This document shows, piece by piece, positions 34,423-46,410 of a stretch of 64,000 bases of DNA (the first letter of the stretch is position 1; every line of letters starts with the position of its first letter). The DNA is from Aphidius gifuensis (Eukaryota > Arthropoda > Insecta > Hymenoptera > Braconidae): the NCBI RefSeq assembly GCF_014905175.1, contig NC_057791.1, positions 4,898,001-4,962,000 on the forward strand. The letters run 5' to 3'. The translations under genes were made by a program, and so were the position numbers. Below the pieces are notes generated by a model. That model ran no database searches. It saw only the letters and a list, made by a program, of their open reading frames with translations, and was not told the origin of the DNA.

Positions 34423-35918
34423 AAAACAACTTTTAATTTTGCATTTGCACATAATGCCTTAATGAAAAATATTCCAACTAAATTCACAATTAATTTAATA
34501 TCAAAAATAAAAATTTCTTCCTTTTCTGATAAAAACAATTTAACAATTGGTACTTTTTTTTTTTTTTTACAAAATAACTTCCAATTCATTTTTTTAAACG
34601 GCATTACAATTTATAAATTTTAAGATTTATTTTTTTTGCTCATTATTTGGCATAATATATATTTCATTCTTGTGTATGAAGAATTTACTTGATGCAAAGA
34701 GGTTCATATCTCGGGAATTTTAATTTTAAAAGATAAAAAAAGTTAATTTAAATAAAATTAGATTCACTTAGTTGGAAAATAAACAAAAAACAAAAACATT
34801 CGTGTATTACATAAGGCAATTTAAAGCTGGTTTTGACCTCGTTTGTCCTTATGAAAGATTTAGTAAAACTTAAGAGTAAAAAATAGTTGTCTCTCACTTA
34901 AAAATACAATATATAATTTAAAAAAATAAATCTCATAATAAGGCATGATTAAAATTAATTTATTTTAAGACATTGAGTGTCTAAATATTAATCTCAAAAT
35001 AATAAAACAAATATATTTACGATAAGATTCTTAATATTAATATATGACATTTATTTCAACATAATTATATGTTGAATAATATATATTATGTTGCAATTAT
35101 TGTCTAATATTATTATTGATATATAAATTAAAAAATAAATGAGTTGCTAACTACAAAAAAGAAAAAATAAATAAATAAATATCAACACTATTAATAACAA
35201 GCCAAATATTGATACAAAAATTGAATTATATATTTTTGAAAATTTATCCAACTAGTCCAGACAATTATCAACCATTCAAAAATATCAGATCTTTGTTTAA
35301 TATATTGTTTGAATAATATTAATATATTAGTATATATAATCGTTGTCATTAATAATACCCAATAATTAAAATTACGGGCTTATTAGAATTGTTATTAAGC
35401 ATTTAATGTTTGTATTGATAAATATAGACTGTTGTTATTGTAATGATATTTTATTTAAATTAATTTATTATATATAAATTATTTAAATATACAAGTAAAA
35501 CAAATCATAATAATAATAATAATTGTAAAACAATGTGTATATGAAGTATTGAAAAAAAATAATATATGCTTCAAAATGAAAGTCACAAAAATCAATGTTT
35601 ATGATTGTAATAAATAAAAAATAATTTAGATGTTTATTAAATAGCTTGTGTTGTATGTTTTACAATAATTTTAATTTTTGTTGATAAATTTTTACATCAA
35701 ATAATTTTCAATGACAATTTTTTTTTTTTCATTATCAATCTTGATGATGGAAAAATGAAACGAATAAAAATATAAACACTAGGTTTATTGGAATTATAAA
35801 TAAATTGATGTTTTCATTGGTCATAAGGCTTTGCCTTTTTAGCAACAATTTACAAATTAACTTTTGATAAATGGCATCAAGTATTATGTGTTTATAAACA
35901 TACATAAAGATTTTTTTT
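34423..35918. other. Convergent 3' regions of the GDAP2-like gene and LUBEL
   Basis: No gene seen. Very A/T-rich, with probable 3' UTRs from both sides and many possible AATAAA signals (for example near 34750, 35170, 35610). Open frames near 34.4-34.6 and 35.7-35.9 kb are not supported by splice signals or protein similarity. Confidence 0.5.
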
Positions 35919-38900
35919 TTATTGCAATGGGATTTCTTGTTGTACAACCTGAAAAAAAATTTTTATATAATTAATACTGATCTATTTATTGAAAAGAAAA
36001 AAACAAAAAACAATTAAGAAATATCTCAACCACCTTGATACAAAATTTGAGATAATCCTGATCAGACATTTCATTTGATATACAAGGCAGAACTTTTCCC
36101 CTTCGGCGCAATTCTTGTTTCACTTCATTTATATCAAAAATTTCGATTGGATCCAATTTAGCATCTTGTATAATACTTGCCAAGTATTCAATGTAATGCT
36201 GCCTGCAGGGGAAAAGTTGCCAAATATTAATAAAACTACGTATTATATTAAATATTAATTACCTCAATTAAATCATTTTTATAATCATTCTGATTTCGAC
36301 GATACCAATTTTTTGGTAACATTTTACCAGCACGTTTAATACACGTTTCAAGATCATCAATTGTAAATAGATTTAAAGTTTCCAATTTTGATGCGCGTAT
36401 TAATTGAACTAGATATTCTATATAATGAATCCTGAACGAAAATAATATTATTTTTTTTTTTTAAATTTACTTTAAAAGAAATTGACAAAAATAATTAGTT
36501 TCATATAGTAAATTGGAAAAAAATTAAAAAATCATTTTTGTTCTATTTTAAATTATGCTTTTTGGTGAAAAATATTTCTTTGAATTTATTTTTCTATTAT
36601 TTATTAAGCAATATTTAAATTAAATATATTTTAGTTATGAAAAAAATGTAATATTGTCTTTATGATAAAATAATTCAAAGAAATATTTTCATCAAAGATA
36701 ATAATATATTTTTTTTCTCTTTGAGTTTACCTACAAAGTCCAGCGTAATTAATAACAACATCAGAATTACAAACAGTATCAATAACACCATTTGCTGTTT
36801 CTTTTTGTAATTGAACTTGACATTTATAATCATCAGTTAAATTTTCAGTTTTATATTCAATTCCATTATTTTTAAGTAGTTCTTGTAATAATTCTGGTTC
36901 TTTATCACGTAAATAAAATAAACAATTACGTGGATGATGTGCATGTAAACCTAATTTTGAACAGTATGGACCTACTGAACATTTTGCACCCAACATAAAT
37001 GCTTCACCACAACTACAGCAAAATTCAAATTTACACTGATTACATGTAAAATGCATGCATCCTTTTAAACAAAAAAAAAAAAAATTTTAATAATTATTAT
37101 TTTTAAATTGTTTATTAAATTTTATATATATAAATTTAAATATTGTATTACCTCCACGTGATAGTGAATACCAAAAATTACATTTTGGACAATTGATACC
37201 ATTTTCAGCTAAATGTTTTGCTAAACCAGCAGCTTGTTTATCAGGATCATTTTCTTCTTTCCATTCAGCAAATTCTTCACATGTTGAATTTTCATGCTGC
37301 TTCTCCCACTGAATGTATTTGCTAAGATTTATCATTTGCTTATTTATTTTTTTTTTTTTTGTTATATTATATCTTTATTGAATTAAAAAATTAATCAGGG
37401 TAGGGATAGAGTTGAGAAAGTTGTTAAAGTATTAAAGCATTCAAGAAATCAATTAGTTTTTGTTTAAATAAAAATCAAAAATTCTCTTTTTGTGTCTACT
37501 ATTAATCTCACCAATTTATGACACAATGCACATGTAACAGAACGACAATCAGGACAGACTAGTTGTTGTTGATTAGGAGTCACATAATATCCACTTGAAC
37601 ACTAGATATATAAAAATACTTTTGTTGTTTATTTCTATTTCATCATCAACTTTATAATTTAATTACCTGAGCACACCATTTAAAATTTGGATCTTGCATT
37701 AAAGTTCTATCTCTTAATTTACGTTGAAATAATTCATGAATTGGTGGATCTAAAAATGATTTTAATTGAATATCAAGTATACTAAAATATTCAAGTATAT
37801 CATCTTCATTTGCATCTGTTAAATCTGGTTCTTTACAAAATGGACAAACAACATCAGTTATTATTTTTTCAGTAACTTGAATTGTAAAATAATTTTTTGC
37901 ACAATCATTACAACAGTGATGTGTACATTTAAACATTGAAACCATCTGTTGAAAATTATTACATATTATAATTATTACATAGCTTTCTTTTAATCCCTTT
38001 AAAAAAAAAAAAAAAAATTACCTGGCTAGCGACAAAGTATCCAGCACAAATTTCACAATATTGTTTAAGCAAAGAAATTGATTCAGCTCTGTAGTATTCT
38101 TGTGCAGCATTTAACTCTTCATCTTTATTAAATTCAATGCTTATCATTTCACTTGTTATTTCATGTTTATTTTCATCCAATTTTTGTGAAATTTCCTGCA
38201 AAAATAAATGAAATTTTTAATTTATTTTTTGCAAATTTTTTTACAATATCTATAATTTATCAAAATATAACAAGTTTTTATTTTAAAGCTATGTTTATTT
38301 TAGTTGCAAAAGTTTTACAAATTTAATACTGTCAAAAAGTTAATTGTTTATGATTTTTCTTTTTTGTTAGACTAATTGATGAATAATAACCGAAAAAATT
38401 TATAATTTTATGAATGATAATATTTTAACTGACCTCCAAATTTTTATCCAATAATTTTTTATACACTGGAATTTTTTTTTCAGCTATTTTATCATGTTCA
38501 TGATCCTTAATAATTGAATGAAATTTTAGTGCTTGATTTTTTTTTTTCATCATTGATAATTGTGGTCGTGTTTGTGTGACATGACCCAAATAATAATTAA
38601 CATTTTCTTGATATTTTATATTTTTAGTATTCATTATTTTTGATTTTATTGAATTCATTGTTGTTGCAACATTTGTATTGTTAATACGTTGTAATTTGTT
38701 TATAGGATATTTTTGTTTTTCATTTTTTTTTATTGGAATATTTGTTGAATTTATATTGATTGTTTTTTTTTTATATAATTGTGGTATTAGTTCAATACTC
38801 GAATAATTTTTAAAATTATCTAATTTAGAATCTTTTTGTTTATTCATTTGTAAATCAAGTTTTTTTTTCTCATAATTTACAATTGTTTGATTTGTTCTAA

Positions 38901-41900
38901 CTGGAATTTTTCTATTATTTTTTAGCTTATTAAATTCTCCTTTTTTATTTGAATTAATTGTCGTTTTTTTAGCTGTTGAAGAAGATGCTTTAATTGGTAA
39001 AAATTTATTTATATTTTGGCTATTTTGTGGAGCATTTGTAATTGAAGTTTCTTCTTTTATTTCTTCAACAATAAGTAATTCATCTTTGATACTTGGTACT
39101 GTTGTTGTTTCTTTATGAATATTAGATTTCAATGAAGATTTCAATGATGAATTATCATCTGTTATTATAACTGATTTATTTTTAACAAATAAATCATCAA
39201 TAAATAAATTTTTTCTCCATTTTTTAAGTTGCATTGATGTAAAAATATTATCTTCAAGATTATTTCGATTTTTATCACACAATTTTTTCATAGTTTTCTT
39301 TTTTTGATAATTATTATTTGTTTTATAGTAAATTGAATAATTTTCGTTGATAAATTTATCATATAATAATAAAATATTTTCTGGATAATTCAAAATAGTT
39401 GATGGTATTGTCAGCAAAATTTTTCTATTCAATTGTATTTGAAGATTGTTACAGTTATTATTTTGTAACAATTGAATTGGAGATATTTCATAGTCTTTTG
39501 ATTCATCAACTATTTTATTATCAAATTTAATTAACATATTGCTTTTAGAATTTACACAGGTCAACCACATTGATTTTTTATCATTATTAACTTCTTGAAA
39601 ATTTATTAAACAAACTTGATTATCATTTGATAAATAATTTAGCTTATTATTTTTTTTGAAATTTGTTTCTTTTAATTTTATTGGATATATTGATTTGTTA
39701 TGATAATTTTGATTATAATTAGTAATTTTTAATAAATGATAATCAAAAAATAATGATGACATATTAAGCAGGATTGTTTTTGTTAATTTTTCCAAATTGT
39801 CAGTTGTGATCTCAGGTTTAAAAACATATTTTTTTGTTGAGTTTAATGTCAATTTAAAATTTTCAACATAATCAATACTTACATTTTTTTCTGATGATTC
39901 AATTTTTAATAAATTATTTGATTTATAATTTTGTAAATCTAAAGTATTTTGTTGATTTAATTTCTTCGTTTTTAATGAATTATTATTATGAATTTTTTGA
40001 GGTAATAATGCTTGAATTTCTTCTATTTTTCCAAATGCATAATGATCATTAAATTCATCAATAATTGTTGAAATTTTTGGCGAATATCCACGAGATAAAT
40101 TTGATAAATTTAAAGAAATTAACATTGGTTGTTGTTGTTTTATTATAACCAAAGGTTGTTTTTCATATTTTTTAAAAATATCCATAATTTTTAATTTATA
40201 TAAATCCGTAAATTGAACAGTGGAGAGAATATTTTTAATACTCATTACTTGTTGTTGATGAGAAAGTAATTTTTGAGAATGAAAATTTTCATTGTGATTA
40301 TTAAAAATAAGTGTTTTTCTTGCTGAGAATTTTTCGTTCGTTAACTCGTTCAATTGAGACTCGAGTACATAATGTGAGTCAATTAATTTTTGAGGAATAA
40401 TTGATTGTCTTTGTTTATATGTAATGTCTTTGACAATATTTTTAGTTTCATTGACAGTTGATTTTTCATCTATGATAATAATAAAATAATAATAAATAAT
40501 TTTTAAATTAATAATCAATGAGTTATACTAGTGAAAATATTTTTTTAGAATAATAACTTGTTATTGTTTTAGTTTAAAAATAATTTAAGTTCAATGAATT
40601 TTGCTTGAGTTAATTTTGTAAAAATATTTTCACAATGAAAATGCAATAAATACTTACCTAAAGTATCTTCTTGTTTATTTTCTATGCCGTCTGGTAACGA
40701 CCATATTCGTGAAAGAAATGGTTTTATTTGATTTTTTTGTTTTTCAATAGGTAAAATATTTTGGAGTGTTGTAATTGTTGGTTCTACATCTTGCACAATG
40801 TTAGACGAATGATGATTATCTTTTTCTATCATTTTGACACTCTATAAAAATGAAAAAATATAAAATCGTCACGTATTGACATTTAATTTAGATTACAATA
40901 AATAAATCATTTTTGTTATACCTGAATTGTAATGTCCTGTGGATTCAAAACGGTTCCTTGATCAAAGATAAGAGTTTCTTCAATTTGTGGTGGATTAATC
41001 GACACGTTTTTTTCCAAAGTTTTTTCTTGATTACTATTGCTTGGTATTGAAGTTGAAATTTGAAGCTTTCCTTTATTGATTATTATTTTGTTTTCAATAT
41101 TTTCTTCTAGCATTGAAGTCTCAATTTGTTTGTTTGTTTGGGTAATTTTTTTTTCTCCAATTAAACTTTCAATATCATTTTGTATTAAAGTTGGAAGCTG
41201 CTCGTTTGGTTTGACATTTTTTATTTCAATTAACAATTCTTTAATATTTTCTTCTTGTATTGAAGTTTCGGGCTGTTGATTTGTTTCGATAATTCTTTTG
41301 TCAATTAATTCTACAATATCTTCTCTTAGTATTGAAGTTTCAGGCTGTTGATTTGTTTCGACAACTTTTTTTTCAATTGATTCTATAATTTTTTTCTCTT
41401 CAAATGAAAATTTAAGCTCTTTTTTTGTTTCAATATTTTGTTTTTCAACCAAGTTTTCAATAGTTGCTTCTACTATCGAAGTTTGAAACTGTTTTTTTGT
41501 ATCGAAATTTTTCTCTTCAATTAATTCTTTAATATTTTTTGTTAAAATTGAAGTTTCGATCGGTAATTTGTTTACTTCGGTAATTTTTTTTTCACTATCT
41601 TCTGGTATTAAGGTTTGAGCTTGCTTGATTGTTTCTTTTATTTTATTTTCAGATGATTCTTCAATATCGTCTTCTTGAATTAAAGGCTCAAATTCTTGGT
41701 TTGTTTTAATAATTTTTTCTTCAATCAACTTATCAATTTCTTCTAGTAATGAAGTTTCAATTGTAATTGTTTCAATTGACTGTTCAATATCTTCTTCTTG
41801 CAATGAAGTTTCAATCTGTTCATTTGTTTTAATTGATTGTTCAATATCTTCTTCTTGCAATGGAGTTTCATGCTGTTGATTTGTTTCAATTATTTGTTCT

Positions 41901-44900
41901 TCAATTGACTTTTCAATATCTTCTTGTTTTAAAGTTTCGATCTGTTGATTTGTTTCAACTGATTTTTCTATATCATCTTCTCGTCTTAAAATTTCAATCA
42001 GTTTATTTGTTTCAATTGTTTTTTGTTTAATCGATTTTTCAAAACTTGCTTCTTGTTTTTTCAATCCTGAAACAAATTCATCAATATTAATAAATTTTTT
42101 CGTAATATTTCTTTAACTACGCATGACGTAGATCAATAATTCGTTCCAAGTTTTTTATTTTCTGGTCACTGTTTACACAATTATTTATTTAAAAAAAGAA
42201 ACGGTTAATAAATGCATTGATCTTGGTTGATGGATATTATATACTTACATAATATAAATATTTAAAATATCAATAAGCACTCAATCGTAAATTTAAACAT
42301 AGCAACTGAAAGATAGAATAAACACTTGACCAGATACTGATATAGGTATAATTTTTTTTTTTTTTATTATCGTGGAAAAGGTAGCAAGGAAATTACGTTT
42401 TTCCTGGTGTAAATATTTCTCAAAATGACTCAAAAATTGATCAATAAATTTATCTAAATCTCTTCAATTTTTCTCAGTCACAAATATAAAAAATTTAGAG
42501 AAAATATTTACATCAGGTAATTTGTTAAAAAAAAAAAATAAAATTCTTTTAATATTGATTGAATGTTTTATTTTGCGAGACAACAAACAAAAAAAGTAAA
42601 TACAAAAAATGAGTGTGTTAAAAAAAGAAAAGAAAACAGAAATCTTTAATAACTATGTCAATTTTTTTCTTTTTTTTTTTATGATTCATTTTGTAAAGTA
42701 AAATTTAAATTTAAAAATATTATATTTATCTTCTAGATGTATATTGTTTTTACTAGAAGAACAAACGTTTGCAAAAGCTGTATTACAAATTTATTAAAAT
42801 AATTTAAATAATTACATCTTTTTAAATAGATTAAAAAAAAAAAAATTTATTAAAACTAAATTTATTTAAAACTAAATTTAATATTCATAAAGTTTTTTTG
42901 CTTTTTAAAATGAATAGCAATTTTTTTTTTCTATATTGTATTGTCAACATATATGTAAAAAACAAAAAAAAAATGTTTCTTTTGTAAAAATATTTATCAA
43001 ATGAACCCGATGTTTTTTGTATTGTTTCTCTGTCAATCGATTATGATTGTTTTTCCAATATAAAGCTCATTGCCATCGTTGTCTTCTTGTATCAATAATA
43101 TATACTATCTACGAAGTTAATAATGAATTTTTATTTACTCTACCTCGACTTTTAGTTGAAATACTGTCCATACTTTGTCTGCTATTTGAACTTTCTGAAC
43201 AATCACTATTGTTATCAGCTTGAATTTTACATTTATCAATTGTTAAATCATCCAATGAATTTATTTTTGGCAATGCGCTTTTTTTTGTTTTACAGCACAT
43301 AATACAAATTTTGTTTTTTTCTTCATTTAAAAATGTACAATGTTCACAATTCCATTTTTTTTCATTATTAATTTTTTGTATAATTGAAGAATTTAATTCT
43401 ACTTGTTGAAGCATATTTGTTGATCCACGTTGTTGTGATACTCTAAGTTCTCTGCTTGAATTTCTTAGCTCTTCTATGCCACTTGTTTTTAAATTTGAAT
43501 ATTTTATATCATTATTATCTGCATTACAAGAAAAAGATCTTGATCTATTTCTCATTTGTGTTTTATTATCTCTTGGTAAATCTATGCTTCCTCGTTTGAA
43601 ATTATTTTCTCCACCATCAACACGATTATAATTTGCATTTTTTTTTTCTAATCTTGGACTAGTATTAGAGCTTCTCAATGATTCTTTGTAACCATCATTA
43701 GTTTTTGTACTTTGACGTGAACGTACACATCTTGATGAGTGACTTTCACAATCAGAATAACTACAATCATCTTCAGTAACGTAACTATCACGTCTTGAAT
43801 GATATTTTTCATTTTTATGTCTTGATGAACAAGGACTCATATGCTTTGAAATTTTTTTATCTCTGCCCTTTTTTGATTGATTATATGACACACAAGACCA
43901 TTGATCTGTTTCACCATAATCATCATCTCTTTCAACAGGCATTTTATTAATTTGAGCTTCAGACATCCATTTTCTGTGTAAAATAAATTAATTTTTATTA
44001 ATAATCGTATTTATTTTTTATGTAAAAAAAAAAATCTATTAAATAATCTTACCGATTTTGTTTTCTTGGTGGTGTTGGTCGACTACTACTACCACCACGT
44101 GGATAATATTTTTGTTGATGATGATGATTATGATGATTTTTTTGTAAATTTTCTACATTATTAAAACCACTATCATCATCTGTTTCTTCAAAACTTGTAT
44201 TATATGTAGAATCATTTTGATAATAAGATCTTGATTGTGATTTTGTTGATCTTTTTGGTCTTCTATCTTGCAAAGAATTTATTGATCTATTCCATTGATG
44301 ACATTTATTAATACTTTCACAACTAGATGATGTACCAGAATTATAAATTGTCATTGGTGAATGTTGATTTACATTTTGATAACATAAACCAACATTATTT
44401 AAACTTAATGTTGAATCATTTGCATAATTATTCCATGAGCTTACAGATCTTCCATTTCGTGGGTTTCCATGATCATATGAATGTTTGTACGATGATGATG
44501 ATGATCCCTTAAAAATACAAAAGAGAATTTCAAAAAAATTAATTAACAATAAATCGTTATAAAAAATAAATAATTGTTTTTTTTATTCTTACTTGATAAG
44601 AGTGTGGATTTTGTCGATGTTTTGTTGATAAATCACAAACACTATATGATTGCATGTTGCCTTTCATTGGTAGTGGTGGTTGTTGAAATGAATTTCTCAT
44701 CATTTTTAAGTTGTCATTTGGATAATTATTATTTCTTTGTGGTAATTCGGGTGTTATAACTTTTCTTCTATTGACACTTTGTGTTCTCATGGTATTTTGA
44801 TATTTACGATAACGATCCTGTAAAAATTAAATTGTTAATTTAAAAATATAAATGCATAATAAATAAATAATGTATTTTAAATACCTGAAGAGTTGATAAT

Positions 44901-46410
44901 TTATCCATACTAGTTTCATTGGGTTTAATACTAGATGCTGATTGTATGATAATTGAATTATCAATAAAATCTTTTTGCATTGATAATGGTCGTTGATATT
45001 GATGAGTTTTTAATTTTAAATTTTCAAAATTTATACCTGAAGAGTTGTTGTCATTGCAGCTTGCCATTCTTTCATTCTGTTGAATAAAAAAAAAAAAAAG
45101 GCAATTCAATTTTTTAAATTATATATTTTTTATAATTTAAAATATTTTTCTACTATTAAAATTCAACATATTTGAAAGCTTTTATTTAATTTACCTGTCT
45201 AAATGTACGTCGTCTTCTTGGAGGTGGAAGTGGTGGTTGATTTTGTCCATCATTTTTTGGTGGTAATGGTGGTAAACGTTGCATAGATGTTGATGATCTT
45301 TCAAGTCGTTTAACATCAAATAGCTCATCTTGATTAATAATTCTTTGACGAATATGATCACGTCGTTTTGGATGCATATGATTCATACTATCACAACTTT
45401 TACAATATTTTTGATTACAAGCATGACAATTTGAAAAAAGATTTTGACTACCACAAAGTGCACATATTTGTATATTATCATTCAGTTTTTTTTCACGATA
45501 AATTTGTTGACTTGAATTTGAATGTCGGCTTGAAGTTGAATGTTGACTTGAAGTTGTATTTAACTTGTTATTTGTTGAAAAATCAATAACTTCATAATGT
45601 GATTCACCGTCAATTGATTGATTTGTTTTTTTTAATTGTGGTGGCATTGATGATTGTCTAATATGTGACTCTCTAGGATAAATATGATTACGCTGTTGCT
45701 CTTTAATCTTAAATAAAAAATATTTTATTAATTAAATAACGATATCAAAGCTTGTTTATATACTGTTATTACCCGAGGAGAAGCAGCAGCAGCAGCAGCA
45801 AGACTCATCTGATAACGTGTTGATGGATTTAAAATGGTTATTGGTTGCCATTTAGCTGTTTTACTTTTATCCTGTTAATAAAAATTGCGTAAAAAAATTA
45901 TTATTTCAAGTTTTAATAACACCATATTTATACGTTATAAATAACGTGATATTTTTTTAAACAAAAATTTTACATTAAAAAATAAATAAAAATATATTCA
46001 ATATATATAATTTTAAACAAGAATTCATTGAGTATATTTTTTATAGACCTCAATTTTCAAGAAGCCAATTTTTTGGCAAGTCTTTGCCAAATAAATATAT
46101 ATCTATTTTGATGAGCTACAAAATAATTGCAGAATAAAATAAAACAAAGCAAAATTTTATCTATTAATATATACTTGAATTGTTTATACAAAAAAAAAAT
46201 ATATCAATAAACACTTGCAATTATTATTTTTTACAATGAATATTGTGTATAATAAAAAATAGTAATTTTAAAATTTTTATAACTCTCTCTCGGTCACTAA
46301 ACTCAAGTAAACTTATAAAATTTATCATAAAAATAAATCGTTAAAGATTTTTATTAAATATTTCAAAAAAAAAATATAGAAAAAGTGTGTTTTTATATAC
46401 TTACACTCAT
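35919..46410 (-). CDS. LUBEL: LUBEL, HOIP/RNF31-type linear ubiquitin E3 ligase
   Basis: RBR ligase that builds Met1-linked ubiquitin chains in immune and inflammatory signalling. The exon ends join in phase: 46410-46405, 45871-45773, 45707-45195, 45076-44885, 44817-44593, 44507-44053, 43973-43144, 42066-40922, 40841-40658, 40469-38434, 38195-38022, 37945-37667, 37601-37512, 37308-37152, 37061-36731, then one of 36431-36263 or 36202-36034, then 35948-35919. The total is 2304 residues either way. Visible parts are a B-box-like zinc site (about residues 116-157, CALCGSQNLFSNCHACNQKY), an NZF finger (about 705-733, WNCEHCTFLNEEKNKICIMC), long low-complexity linkers (exons 8-10), RING1 (CEICAGYF...CPFC), IBR, RING2 with the catalytic Cys in RGGCMHF, and the LDD (AGLCR-HYIEYL). 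The start is a two-codon ATG-AGT exon. An early stop TAG at 43109 would end a short isoform. Confidence 0.93.
36034..36202 (-). other. LUBEL alternative LDD exon B, 169 nt
   Basis: Encodes QHYIEYLASIIQDAKLDPIE and on to YLKFCIK. It joins exon 15 (ending AG) as AGG-CAG-CAT through the acceptor CCTGCAG, and joins the last exon in phase 0. A second acceptor, GCAG, 4 nt downstream starts the exon at 36198 in phase 0. This copy resembles the usual LDD sequence best. Confidence 0.85.
36263..36431 (-). other. LUBEL alternative LDD exon A, 169 nt
   Basis: Encodes IHYIEYLVQLIRASKLETLN and on to NDYKNDLIE. Same length, same entry phase and same exit phase as exon B, from which it is separated by a 60-nt intron. 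It can also join the last exon directly in frame (LIE-VVQQEIPLQ). Confidence 0.85.
40922..42066 (-). repeat. Repeat-coding LUBEL exon, 1145 nt
   Basis: Encodes about 380 residues of a degenerate unit of about 20-24 residues of the type EEKIIETNQQPETSIQEENI, repeated about 15 times. It is highly acidic and glutamine/threonine-rich and probably extended or coiled. It is in frame with neighbouring exons, so it is a real linker rather than an insertion that breaks the gene. Confidence 0.75.

Noticed and set aside
40916..42064. Tandem-repeat exon of LUBEL as a separate gene or an inserted satellite
   Set aside because: It has intact splice sites, joins both neighbours in phase and is open throughout in the LUBEL sense.
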